From assembly GCA_900543175.1 (NCBI GenBank), contig UQQO01000030.1, positions 1-19,652 on the forward strand: a stretch of DNA of 19,652 nucleotides, given 5' to 3'. Below the pieces are notes generated by a model, which did not search any database, was not told the origin of the DNA, and saw only the letters and a program-made list of their open reading frames with translations. The position numbers and the translations under genes are program-made. The DNA comes from an uncultured Fusobacterium sp. GTDB taxonomy: Bacteria > Fusobacteriota > Fusobacteriia > Fusobacteriales > Fusobacteriaceae. Each line of letters opens with the position of its first letter. Position 1 is the first letter of the stretch. Shown here piece by piece: positions 7,997 through 14,287 of this stretch.

Positions 7997-8641
7997 TTAT
8001 TTGTGAAATCCTAAATCTGCTGGGTTTACATCACCAGAAACATACTCTATCTTTCCACCAATCTTTTCAAATTCTTTTCTCTTCTCTACAACTTTTTCAA
8101 TTAAAGATATTGTTTTCTCATTTAAATTTTCTTTACGATAGATTCCCTTAGACCAGAAAAATATAACGAGGTTACTATCTCCAAAAATATGTTTCTCTCC
8201 CCTTTGGATAGCTATATCTAAAGCTAAGAACAATCCTACTAATTCACCATAGTTATTTGTTCTATCATGTCCTAAATGAAGATTTCCAAATTGATTAATT
8301 TTAAATTTTATACTACTTTCATCTAAAAGAGATCTTCCACTTAAATCAGTGACTCGAACCTCAACACCAATTCCTCTTCCTGTTCCTGAATCGAAATATA
8401 TTCCCTCTCTTAATTGACTTCTTAATTTTTCCTTATCTACCTTTATTTTAAAAAGCTCTTCAGATAGTTTTTTTTCATATTTAGCCCCTTGAGTTAGCCA
8501 ATCTTTTGCCTCTTCTAAAGATGGAAAAGATTTATAACGAGCTTTTTTTCCATGTACTATGGCTTTACACTCATCCCATGTTTCACAAATACCATTTCTA
8601 CTTTCATTTTCAAGAAAATAAGCATAAAATTTTTTCTTCAC
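7997..8641 (-). CDS. rnhA: Ribonuclease H1 with N-terminal hybrid-binding (viroplasmin-like) domain
   Basis: RNase H1 cuts the RNA strand of RNA-DNA hybrids, removing R-loops and primers. Residues 1-50 match the hybrid-binding domain (FYAYF, GICETWDECKA, ARYKSFPSLEEA). The catalytic domain has the DEDD set Asp84 (FDSGTG), Glu133 (NNYGELVG), Asp155 (GDSNLV) and Asp209 (NPADLGFHK). The ending resembles Bacillus halodurans RNase H1 (KADYG) more than E. coli RnhA, which has a histidine loop. The frame is open to a TTG at 8659, but I choose the GTG at 8641. GGAGG lies four bases before it, and the protein then begins MKKKFYAYF like its relatives (214 residues). No in-frame ATG is available nearby. 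Two TATAAT hexamers (minus strand, 8688-8683 and 8673-8668) could be its -10. The YwaF-like gene follows directly. Confidence 0.92.
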   Translation of the reverse strand: MKKKFYAYFLENESRNGICETWDECKAIVHGKKARYKSFPSLEEAKDWLTQGAKYEKKLSEELFKIKVDKEKLRSQLREGIYFDSGTGRGIGVEVRVTDLSGRSLLDESSIKFKINQFGNLHLGHDRTNNYGELVGLFLALDIAIQRGEKHIFGDSNLVIFFWSKGIYRKENLNEKTISLIEKVVEKRKEFEKIGGKIEYVSGDVNPADLGFHK

Positions 8642-8645
8642 AACT

Positions 8646-8650
8646 CCTCC
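8646..8650 (-). promoter_or_regulatory. Ribosome binding site that sets the rnhA GTG start
   Basis: On the minus strand this reads GGAGG, four bases before the GTG at 8641-8639. The alternative TTG start at 8659 lies upstream of this site and would place the Shine-Dalgarno inside the coding region. Confidence 0.7.
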
Positions 8651-8719
8651 AAGCAACAATCATATATATTATATTAACCTAAATTATAAAATTTTACAAT
8701 TACATTATTTATTTTTTAG

Positions 8720-8739
8720 TTAAAGATTATTAAAGATTA
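8720..8739. repeat. Two perfect tandem copies of a 10-base unit
   Basis: TTAAAGATTA occurs twice back to back between the divergent rnhA and rpmE genes, so the copies are one helical turn apart. It could be a binding site or chance low complexity. Confidence 0.6.
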
Positions 8740-8777
8740 AAAATGAGAAAAAAGATGAATTAGGACTAAAAAAAATC

Positions 8778-8806
8778 TTGCAAAAGTTATATATTTATGA
8801 TAAAAT
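8778..8806 (+). promoter_or_regulatory. Promoter of rpmE
   Basis: TTGCAA at 8778-8783 and TAAAAT at 8801-8806 are spaced by 17 bases. They lie about 45 bases upstream of the rpmE ATG, with an AGGAAGG ribosome binding site between. Confidence 0.65.
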
Positions 8807-8851
8807 CTCTTGTGATATTAAGAAAATTTTTGTTAGGAAGGTGAAAAATCA

Positions 8852-9064
8852 ATGAAAAAAAATATTCATCCTCAATACAATGTTGTTACTGTAGAGTGCA
8901 CTTGTGGGGAAAAATTCGAAACAAGATCAACTTATGCTAAAGGAACTGAACTTAAAGTAGCAGTATGTTCAAAATGCCACCCATTCTATACTGGAAAAGC
9001 TAAATTTATTGATGCTGCAGGAAGAGTTGACAAATTCAACAAAAGATACAACATCAACAAATAG
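8852..9064 (+). CDS. rpmE: 50S ribosomal protein bL31, zinc-binding form
   Basis: The protein has 70 residues, begins [10 protein letters not shown], and carries the bL31 signature around [11 protein letters not shown]. Four cysteines, Cys16 and Cys18 (ECTCGE) and Cys39 and Cys42 (CSKC), make this the zinc-ribbon (C+) type rather than the zinc-free paralogue. bL31 bridges the 50S central protuberance to the 30S head. It is transcribed alone, from its own promoter to a strong terminator eight bases after the stop. I see no zinc-uptake regulator site, though such a site would be hard to recognise here. The start is supported by AGGAAGG upstream. Confidence 0.97.
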   Translation: MKKNIHPQYNVVTVECTCGEKFETRSTYAKGTELKVAVCSKCHPFYTGKAKFIDAAGRVDKFNKRYNINK

Positions 9065-9071
9065 TAGTATT

Positions 9072-9099
9072 AAACAGGACTTCAGAGTCCTGTTTTTTT
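9072..9099 (+). terminator. Intrinsic terminator of rpmE
   Basis: Arms AAACAGGACT (9072-9081) and AGTCCTGTTT (9086-9095) pair perfectly around a TCAG loop, followed by a T-run to 9099. Confidence 0.92.
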
Positions 9100-9125
9100 A
9101 TGCCTAGATTTATAGATATTTTTAT

Positions 9126-9154
9126 TTGGAAAAATCTAAAATATTTGATATAAT
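9126..9154 (+). promoter_or_regulatory. Promoter of upp
   Basis: TTGGAA at 9126-9131, a 17-base spacer, then TATAAT at 9149-9154 preceded by TGA (extended -10). The leader to the ATG is only about 30 bases, too short for a riboswitch or attenuator, so control would be at initiation. Confidence 0.8.
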
Positions 9155-9189
9155 ATTACGAGGAAAAAAAGGAAAACAGGAGGAAAAAA

Positions 9190-9813
9190 ATGGCAGTAAT
9201 AGAAATTAATCATCCCTTAATCCAACACAAATTAACAATTTTAAGAAATTGTGGAACTGATACAAAAGCTTTTAGAGAGAATCTAAATGAGATTGCAAAA
9301 CTTATGACTTATGAAGCAACAAAAGGATTAAAATTAAATGAGATTGAAGTGACAACTCCATTGATGACAACAACTGGATATGAACTTCAAGAGAGATTAG
9401 CAATAGTACCTATTTTAAGAGCAGGACTAGGAATGATGGATGGTATCTTAGATTTAGTACCAACAGCAAAGGTAGGACATGTTGGAGTATATAGAAATGA
9501 AGAGACATTAGAGCCAGTTTACTACTACTGTAAATTACCTGTGGATATAACTTCAAGAAAGGTAATCGTAGTTGATCCTATGTTAGCAACTGGAGGATCT
9601 GCTGTTTATGCAATAGATTATCTAAAATCACAAGGAGTTAAAGATATAATATTTATGTGTCTTGTGTCTGCTCCTGAAGGAATAGCAAAACTTCTTCAAA
9701 AACATCCAGATGTAGCTATTTATACAGCTAAGATAGACCAAGGATTAACAAATGAAGGGTATATTTATCCAGGCCTTGGAGATTGTGGAGATAGAATATT
9801 CGGAACAAAATAG
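9190..9813 (+). CDS. upp: Uracil phosphoribosyltransferase
   Basis: UPRT salvages uracil: uracil plus PRPP gives UMP and pyrophosphate. The protein has 207 residues, the usual bacterial length. The N-terminus has the family pattern [24 protein letters not shown] is the flexible-loop region. [14 protein letters not shown] is the PRPP-binding motif. [17 protein letters not shown] at the C-terminus is the uracil-binding signature. The ATG follows AGGAGG eight bases upstream. The gene has its own extended -10 promoter and ends at a hairpin terminator, so it is monocistronic. No uracil permease gene is adjacent. Confidence 0.97.
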   Translation: MAVIEINHPLIQHKLTILRNCGTDTKAFRENLNEIAKLMTYEATKGLKLNEIEVTTPLMTTTGYELQERLAIVPILRAGLGMMDGILDLVPTAKVGHVGVYRNEETLEPVYYYCKLPVDITSRKVIVVDPMLATGGSAVYAIDYLKSQGVKDIIFMCLVSAPEGIAKLLQKHPDVAIYTAKIDQGLTNEGYIYPGLGDCGDRIFGTK

Positions 9814-9822
9814 TAAAAAATT

Positions 9823-9857
9823 AAGAAGAGATGGGGAAACCTATTTCTTCTTTTTTT
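9823..9857 (+). terminator. Intrinsic terminator of upp, GAAA-capped
   Basis: A 13-pair stem (9823-9835 with 9840-9852, two G-T wobbles) is closed by a GAAA tetraloop of GNRA type and followed by a T-run (9851-9857). It begins nine bases after the upp stop. Confidence 0.85.
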
Positions 9858-9907
9858 ATAAAGGAAATTATATAAAGTGTCCTAAAACTAAAGATAATAA
9901 AATTAGG

Positions 9908-9935
9908 TTGCTCTTTTTGTGGAAAATGGTATAAT
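9908..9935 (+). promoter_or_regulatory. Promoter of the Nudix-hldC-tsaE-tsaB operon
   Basis: TTGCTC at 9908-9913, a 16-base spacer, and TATAAT at 9930-9935 preceded by TGG (extended -10). It lies after the upp terminator and 23 bases before the first ATG. Confidence 0.7.
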
Positions 9936-9958
9936 TTTGTTGAGGTGTAATCTAAAAA

Positions 9959-10591
9959 ATGAGGGAAAAGATAACAGAAATTTTAAAAATGGATAGTTTT
10001 AGAATCATTGGAAAAAAAAGATATACCAACTCAGCTGTATTAATTGGTATAATTAATTTAGAGGGAAAAGAGCATGTAGTTTTTGAAAAGAGAGCTTTAA
10101 AGATAAGACAGGGAGGAGAGATATCTTTTTCTGGTGGAAAATTTGAGGAAAAAGATGGAAGTTCTAAAGAGACAGCTATTAGAGAAACTGTTGAGGAATT
10201 AGGAGTAAATAGAGAAAAAATAGAGATTATAGGTAAATATGGAACTTTGATTAATGCCTCTGGAATGTTACTAGATGTTTATATTGGGTATCTTCATATA
10301 GATAAAATAGAAGAATTAAATTTTAATAGAGATGAAGTAGAAAAATTAGTAGTTGTTCCTATGGAATTTTTTAAATATAATAAACCTAAAGTAGAGAAGA
10401 TAGGAGTAAAGAATATTCCAGAATTTTCACCTAAAGATTATAATTTGCCAGAAAGATATTATGGAGCTTGGAGTGGAAATTCAAGAGAGGTATACTTTTA
10501 TAATTATCAAGAAGAGATCATCTGGGGAATGACAGCAGAAATAATTTTTGATTTTATAGAAGAACTTTATAAAATGGAGGTAGAGAGATGA
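9959..10591 (+). CDS. Nudix hydrolase, CoA-diphosphatase (NudL/Pcd1) type
   Basis: The protein has 210 residues. A UPF0035-like pre-motif, FEKRALKIRQGGEISFSGGK, runs directly into a Nudix box, GGKFEEKD through TAIRETVEELGV (about 59-83). REtxEE (75-80) supplies the metal-binding glutamates. In relatives this motif pair marks enzymes that cut CoA and its derivatives to 3',5'-ADP and 4'-phosphopantetheine. The usual proline of SFPGG is serine here (SFSGG), so I keep the substrate tentative. GAGGTG lies 11 bases before the ATG, a slightly long spacing. It is the first gene of an operon, and its TGA overlaps the hldC ATG by four bases (ATGA, 10588-10591). The link to heptose and t6A genes gives no obvious common substrate. 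Confidence 0.85.
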   Translation: MREKITEILKMDSFRIIGKKRYTNSAVLIGIINLEGKEHVVFEKRALKIRQGGEISFSGGKFEEKDGSSKETAIRETVEELGVNREKIEIIGKYGTLINASGMLLDVYIGYLHIDKIEELNFNRDEVEKLVVVPMEFFKYNKPKVEKIGVKNIPEFSPKDYNLPERYYGAWSGNSREVYFYNYQEEIIWGMTAEIIFDFIEELYKMEVER

Positions 10592-11085
10592 TTTTAAGTA
10601 AAGAAACAGCAGCAAAATTAATAGAAGAGTTAAAATTACAAGGTAAAAAAGTTGTATTTACAAATGGATGTTTTGATATTTTACATGTTGGACATTTGAG
10701 ATATTTAAATGAAGCTAAAAAACAGGGAGATATTTTAATAGTTGGTGTGAACTCAGATAGTTCAGTAAGACAATTAAAAGGTGAAGGTAGACCAATAAAC
10801 AATGAGATAGATAGAGCAGAAATGCTTTCAGGATTAAAAGCAGTGGATTTTACAGTTATTTTTGAAGAGTTAACTCCAATTGAAACATTGGAAAAATTAA
10901 AACCATCAATCCATGTTAAAGGTGGAGATTATGATAAAAATAAACTACCTGAAACAGCAACAGTTGAAAAGAATGGTGGAGAGGTAAGAATACTTTCTTT
11001 TGTAGAGGGAAAATCTACAACTAATATAGTAAAGAAAATCCAATTTAAGGATGGAGGAAATGATGAGAAAGATACTAACATTTAG
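10588..11085 (+). CDS. hldC: D-glycero-beta-D-manno-heptose 1-phosphate adenylyltransferase
   Basis: This enzyme adds AMP to heptose 1-phosphate to give ADP-heptose precursor for the LPS inner core. The protein has 165 residues and matches only the C-terminal (RfaE2) half of the bifunctional E. coli HldE. The cytidylyltransferase-fold motif is FTNGCFDILHVGHLRYL, with His33 and His36 forming HxGH. Further family text is VGVNSDSSVRQLKG, RPINNEIDRAEML and VKGGDYD. The C-terminal KSTTNIVKKI matches the usual ISTT..I nucleotide-binding end. The kinase half is not in this window. It overlaps the Nudix gene by ATGA and the tsaE start by about 20 bases, so translation is probably coupled. The symbol rfaE2 is also used. 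Confidence 0.93.
   Translation: MILSKETAAKLIEELKLQGKKVVFTNGCFDILHVGHLRYLNEAKKQGDILIVGVNSDSSVRQLKGEGRPINNEIDRAEMLSGLKAVDFTVIFEELTPIETLEKLKPSIHVKGGDYDKNKLPETATVEKNGGEVRILSFVEGKSTTNIVKKIQFKDGGNDEKDTNI
11053..11057 (+). promoter_or_regulatory. Ribosome binding site that sets the tsaE start
   Basis: GGAGG lies inside the end of hldC, five bases before the ATG at 11063 and two before the ATG at 11060. This favours 11063 over the first ATG at 11051. Confidence 0.65.
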
Positions 11086-11527
11086 TGAGTTAAATACTCT
11101 TGCTGAAAAATTAGCAGATTATTCTCAAGAAAATACAACAATAGCTTTAATAGGAGATTTAGGAACAGGGAAAACAACTTTTACTAAAACTTTTGCTAAA
11201 AAACTAGGTGTGACAGAGAGTATAAAAAGTCCTACATTTAACTATGTTTTAGAGTATTTTTCAGGAAGACTTCCACTATATCACTTTGATGTATACCGTT
11301 TAGGTGAAGCAGAGGAGATATATGAGGTAGGTTATGAAGATTATCTAAATAATGGTGGAATAGTTTTAATTGAATGGGCTGATATTATAGAAAGTGAACT
11401 TCCTAAGGAGTATATAGAGATAAAGCTTTATCATCATGGAGAAGAGGATAGAGAAGTTGAAATTAGATATGTTGGAAACTTAGAGAAGGAAGAGGAGATG
11501 TTAAAGTATGTTGGTTTTAGCTATTGA
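11063..11527 (+). CDS. tsaE: tRNA t6A biosynthesis ATPase TsaE
   Basis: TsaE is the ATPase that works with TsaB-TsaD to put threonylcarbamoyl on A37 of ANN-decoding tRNAs. The protein has about 154 residues. Walker A GDLGTGKTTFTK is at 31-42, SIKSPTFNYV is the switch-like segment, and LYHFDVYRL and IVLIEWAD are family signatures. Three in-frame ATGs occur at 11051, 11060 and 11063. I choose 11063 because GGAGG (11053-11057) lies five bases before it, and the 11051 ATG would place that site inside the gene. The start lies within the end of hldC, and the gene's own end overlaps tsaB by 20 bases. Dense overlaps imply one message and coupled translation. Confidence 0.95.
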   Translation: MRKILTFSELNTLAEKLADYSQENTTIALIGDLGTGKTTFTKTFAKKLGVTESIKSPTFNYVLEYFSGRLPLYHFDVYRLGEAEEIYEVGYEDYLNNGGIVLIEWADIIESELPKEYIEIKLYHHGEEDREVEIRYVGNLEKEEEMLKYVGFSY

Positions 11528-12200
11528 TACAGCTACTAAAATAGGAAGTGTAGCTCTTTATGATGATAAAATAGGAGTGATAGGAGAGATAAATCTTTAT
11601 GTTAAAGTAAACCATTCAAATGTGATTATGGATGCAGTAGATTCTCTTTTTAAACTATCAGGATTGAATATAAAAGATGTAGATAGAATAGCTGTTACAA
11701 TAGGTCCAGGTTCATTTACAGGAATTAGAATAGGAACTGCCATAGCTAAAGGTTTAGCTTACTCATTGAAAAAGCCAATAGTTGGAGTAAATGAACTAGA
11801 TGTTTTAGCACATATGGGAGAAAATAGAGAAGATATAATTGTACCTTTAATAGATGCAAGAAAAGAGAGAGTATATTTTTCTAAATATAGATATGTAGAC
11901 AGTATCTTACTTAGAGAGGAAGAGTATAAAGATGGAGAACTAAGAGATGTTTTAGAAGAGCTTAAAGGTAAAAAAGTTACATTTATAGGTGATGGAGCAA
12001 TAGTTAATGAAAAGCTTATAAATGAGATTTTAGAAAAAGATTATAATATTTATTCTAAAGCAAACTCTATTCCTAGAGCTGGGGTAGCTGCTCAAATTTC
12101 ATTACATCTACCTGAGGATAATTTATATACTTTAGAACCTTTATATGTAAATAAATCTCAAGCTGAAAGAGAAAAAGAGGAGAGAGAAAAAAGGAAATAG
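11508..12200 (+). CDS. tsaB: tRNA t6A biosynthesis protein TsaB
   Basis: TsaB is the inactive ASKHA-fold partner that dimerises with TsaD in the t6A synthase. The protein has 230 residues. The N-terminal phosphate-1-like segment is MLVLAIDTATKIGSVALYDD. The diagnostic family motif VTIGPGSFTGIRIGTAIAKGLA is at about 63-84. The tail is highly charged (QAEREKEEREKRK). GGAG lies roughly ten bases before the ATG. The gene starts 20 bases before tsaE ends, in another frame. tsaD and the rimI acetyltransferase often found beside it are absent here. Its stop is followed at once by TTGACA, and no terminator hairpin is visible, so the next gene could also receive read-through. Confidence 0.95.
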   Translation: MLVLAIDTATKIGSVALYDDKIGVIGEINLYVKVNHSNVIMDAVDSLFKLSGLNIKDVDRIAVTIGPGSFTGIRIGTAIAKGLAYSLKKPIVGVNELDVLAHMGENREDIIVPLIDARKERVYFSKYRYVDSILLREEEYKDGELRDVLEELKGKKVTFIGDGAIVNEKLINEILEKDYNIYSKANSIPRAGVAAQISLHLPEDNLYTLEPLYVNKSQAEREKEEREKRK

Positions 12201-12228
12201 TTGACATTTCTAGTATATAATTGAGAAT
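12201..12228 (+). promoter_or_regulatory. Candidate promoter of the rubredoxin-oxidoreductase gene
   Basis: A perfect TTGACA (12201-12206) abuts the tsaB stop. A 16-base spacer leads to GAGAAT (12223-12228), which matches the -10 at four of six positions. A perfect TATAAT sits at 12216-12221, but only nine bases from TTGACA, which is too close for the pair to work together. Confidence 0.4.
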
Positions 12229-12262
12229 AGCAAGTTTTTAACTAGATAATGGAGGAGAGAAG

Positions 12263-13747
12263 ATGAAAAAGTGGGTATGTAGTATTTGTGGAATAGTATG
12301 TGAAGGAGATCATGCACCAGAAGTATGTCCAATTTGTAACGTTGGAAGTGAATATTTTTCTGAAGTAAAGTCTGAAGAGAAAAAAGTGGAAAATGTAGAA
12401 AAAGAGGAGAAGAAACTTACAGGAAAAGTTTGGAGATGTACAGTGTGTGATGAAGTATTTCCATATGATGAATGTCCAGATACTTGTCCAGTTTGTGGAG
12501 TAGGAAAAGATCTTTTTGAAGTTACAGAGATTCAAGAGAGTCCAGAAGAAGTAGCTGAAGGAAAAGATGAAAAGATATTAATAATAGGAAGTGGAGTTTC
12601 AGCAGTTTCAGCAGCTGATGGAGCAAGAGGAAAAAATAGTTCAGCTGAAATTGAAATTATTGGAGAAGAACAAGCAGATCCATATTATAGAACAAAATTA
12701 ACTGAATATCTTTGTGAAGATATGCAAATGGATAGATTAAAAATAAAAAAAGATAGTTGGTATGAAGAAAAAAATATAAAGTTAACTAAAGGGGTAAGAG
12801 TAACTTCAATAGATAGTGAAAATAAAAAGGTTGTTCTTTCAAATGGAGAAGTAAAAGAATTTGATAAACTTATCTTAGCAACAGGAGCAAAATGTTTTGT
12901 TCCACCTATTAAAAACTCAAATGTATCTGGAGTTTTTGTAATAAGAAATATGGAAGATACTGAAAAAGTAAAAGAGTATGCTAAGAATTGTAAAAGAGCA
13001 GTAGTTATAGGTGGAGGAGTACTAGGATTAGAAGCTGCTTGGGGATTAAAATTATTAGGAATAGAAACATCAGTTATAGAGATGATGCAAAGAATATTAC
13101 CTAAACAATTAGATGAACAAGGATCAGAAATATTAGAAGCTGCTATTGAGCAAGCAGGGGTAAAAATATTTAAAGGTGTAGTTGTAAGTGCTATCGAGGG
13201 AGAAGAAAAAGTTACTTCTATTGCATTAGAAAATGGACAACATATATTAGCTGATCTAGTTATTATAAGTGCTGGAATAGCTCCAAATAAAGAGTTAGCT
13301 CAAAACTTAGGTTTAAATATAGGTAGAGGTATAGTTGTAAATGAAAAAATGGAAACTTCTATGAAGGATGTTTATGCTTGTGGAGATGTGGCAGAGTACA
13401 ATGGAAAAATAATAGGATTGTGGCAAGTGGCTATGGAGCAAGGAAAGACTGCTGGAATAAATGCTTGTGGAGGAGAGGCACAATATAAAGAGCAAATCCA
13501 ACCATTAAACTTTGATGGAATGAATATAAAATTAATCTCTATAGGAACAATTGGAAATCATGATAATTGTGAGGAATTTGTACAGGAGATAGATACTACG
13601 AAAAAATTGTATAAAAAACTTTATTTTGAAAATAATAAGTTAAAAGGTGCAATATTAATAGGAGATGTATCAAAAGGAATCACACTTATTAAAGGTGTAA
13701 GAGAAAATGATGATAAAAACACTATTATGAGAAAATTATATATATAA
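12263..13747 (+). CDS. Tandem rubredoxin-like domains fused to NAD(P)H:rubredoxin-type FAD oxidoreductase
   Basis: The protein has 494 residues. Two iron-binding domains come first: Cys6/Cys9/Cys22/Cys25 and Cys59/Cys62/Cys75/Cys78. Both have the pattern CxxC-x12-CxxC, the short rubrerythrin-tail type and not classic rubredoxin. A Glu/Lys-rich linker joins them. From about residue 104 comes a pyridine-nucleotide-disulfide oxidoreductase fold. It has the FAD motif ILIIGSGVSAVSAA, LILATGAK, the NAD(P)H motif VVIGGGVLGLEAA (about 247-259), VIISAGIAPN, and the second FAD motif YACGDVAEYNG with Asp375. No redox-active CxxC is seen in the flavin part, so electrons likely pass from NAD(P)H through FAD to the fused iron centres. 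In anaerobes such enzymes feed rubrerythrin, flavodiiron proteins or superoxide reductase; the partner here is unknown. AATGGAGGAG precedes the ATG. Thioredoxin follows. Confidence 0.9.
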   Translation: MKKWVCSICGIVCEGDHAPEVCPICNVGSEYFSEVKSEEKKVENVEKEEKKLTGKVWRCTVCDEVFPYDECPDTCPVCGVGKDLFEVTEIQESPEEVAEGKDEKILIIGSGVSAVSAADGARGKNSSAEIEIIGEEQADPYYRTKLTEYLCEDMQMDRLKIKKDSWYEEKNIKLTKGVRVTSIDSENKKVVLSNGEVKEFDKLILATGAKCFVPPIKNSNVSGVFVIRNMEDTEKVKEYAKNCKRAVVIGGGVLGLEAAWGLKLLGIETSVIEMMQRILPKQLDEQGSEILEAAIEQAGVKIFKGVVVSAIEGEEKVTSIALENGQHILADLVIISAGIAPNKELAQNLGLNIGRGIVVNEKMETSMKDVYACGDVAEYNGKIIGLWQVAMEQGKTAGINACGGEAQYKEQIQPLNFDGMNIKLISIGTIGNHDNCEEFVQEIDTTKKLYKKLYFENNKLKGAILIGDVSKGITLIKGVRENDDKNTIMRKLYI

Positions 13748-13752
13748 AAAGC

Positions 13753-13781
13753 TTGATTTTTTTTGAATAAATTTGTACAAT
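13753..13781 (+). promoter_or_regulatory. Promoter of the thioredoxin gene
   Basis: TTGATT at 13753-13758 and TACAAT at 13776-13781 are spaced by 17 bases. They start just after the stop of the oxidoreductase gene, so thioredoxin can be transcribed separately from it. Confidence 0.65.
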
Positions 13782-13836
13782 ACAGGAGATTGTGTAAATT
13801 AAAAAAAGGTAATATTCCATAAAAGGAGGAACATTA

Positions 13837-14151
13837 GTGAGTGGTTTAATAAACTTGAATGAGATTACTTTTCAAGAGAAAGTAATAGAAAGCAAGGGAA
13901 AAATAATTGTAGACTTTTGGGCTGAATGGTGTGGTCCATGCAAATTGTTATCTCCAATTCTAGAAGAGGTGTCAAACATACTAGATATAAAAATATATAA
14001 AGTGAATGTTGATGAAAATCCTAGTCTTGCAGGACAATTTGGAATAAAGAGCATCCCCACTATAGTTATCTTTGATGATGGAGTAAGAGTTAAAGAAGTG
14101 GTAGGACTTAGACCTAAAGAAGAGATAATTGAAAAATTAACTGTTTATTAG
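13837..14151 (+). CDS. trxA: Thioredoxin
   Basis: This is a small dithiol reductant of 104 residues. The active site WCGPC is at 31-35 (Cys32, Cys35), within VDFWAEWCGPCK. The cis-proline is Pro74 in SIPT, and the buried Asp26 of VDFW is present. There is no signal peptide, so it is cytosolic. The start is GTG: AAGGAGG (13823-13829) lies seven bases upstream and no in-frame ATG is near. No thioredoxin reductase gene is adjacent. The neighbouring flavoprotein lacks the CxxC of TrxB, so it is not an obvious reductase for it. The gene has its own promoter and a strong terminator. The symbol is by family; paralogues elsewhere in the genome are possible. Confidence 0.94.
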   Translation: MSGLINLNEITFQEKVIESKGKIIVDFWAEWCGPCKLLSPILEEVSNILDIKIYKVNVDENPSLAGQFGIKSIPTIVIFDDGVRVKEVVGLRPKEEIIEKLTVY

Positions 14152-14161
14152 GAAAAAATAG

Positions 14162-14191
14162 AGCTGTTGCTTTTAAAGCAACAGCTTTTTT
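14162..14191 (+). terminator. Intrinsic terminator after thioredoxin
   Basis: Arms AGCTGTTGC (14162-14170) and GCAACAGCT (14178-14186) pair perfectly around TTTTAAA, followed by a T-run to 14191. It begins ten bases after the trxA stop and insulates lptD. Confidence 0.92.
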
Positions 14192-14215
14192 GTCTATTTT
14201 TTCAGATAAAATTCA

Positions 14216-14245
14216 CACAATTATTTTATTTTATTCTCAATTGTG
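14216..14245. repeat. Inverted repeat overlapping the lptD promoter
   Basis: CACAATT (14216-14222) and AATTGTG (14239-14245) form a perfect 7-base inverted repeat with a 16-base gap. The right arm reaches to two bases before the -10, and the left arm lies just upstream of the -35 position. This is the geometry of an operator. Confidence 0.45.
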
Positions 14246-14252
14246 CTATAAT
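14244..14252 (+). promoter_or_regulatory. Extended -10 promoter of lptD-thrS
   Basis: TGCTATAAT is a perfect extended -10 (TATAAT at 14247-14252). The -35 position 17 bases upstream (TTTTAT) is weak. The start codon lies about 36 bases downstream. Confidence 0.65.
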
Positions 14253-14287
14253 TATTTAAACTGATTATTTAAGGAGAAGGATTGCGA

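Noticed and set aside
7948..8151. Plus-strand ORF of 67 codons
   Set aside because: It spans the antisense of the rnhA-ywaF junction and has no supporting motif.
9155..9189. Pyrimidine attenuator or riboswitch before upp
   Set aside because: The leader is about 30 bases with no hairpin, so no room exists for such an element.
9752..9934. Plus-strand ORF of 60 codons after the middle of the upp end
   Set aside because: It overlaps upp in another frame and reads through the upp terminator and the next promoter, so it is not a plausible gene.
10554..10802. Minus-strand ORF of 82 codons
   Set aside because: It is antisense to the Nudix-hldC junction and has no ribosome binding site or family resemblance.
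12242..12535. Minus-strand ORF of 97 codons rich in Phe/Tyr/Thr
   Set aside because: It is antisense to the rubredoxin-like domains; its composition is the complement of the Glu/Lys linker and Cys motifs.
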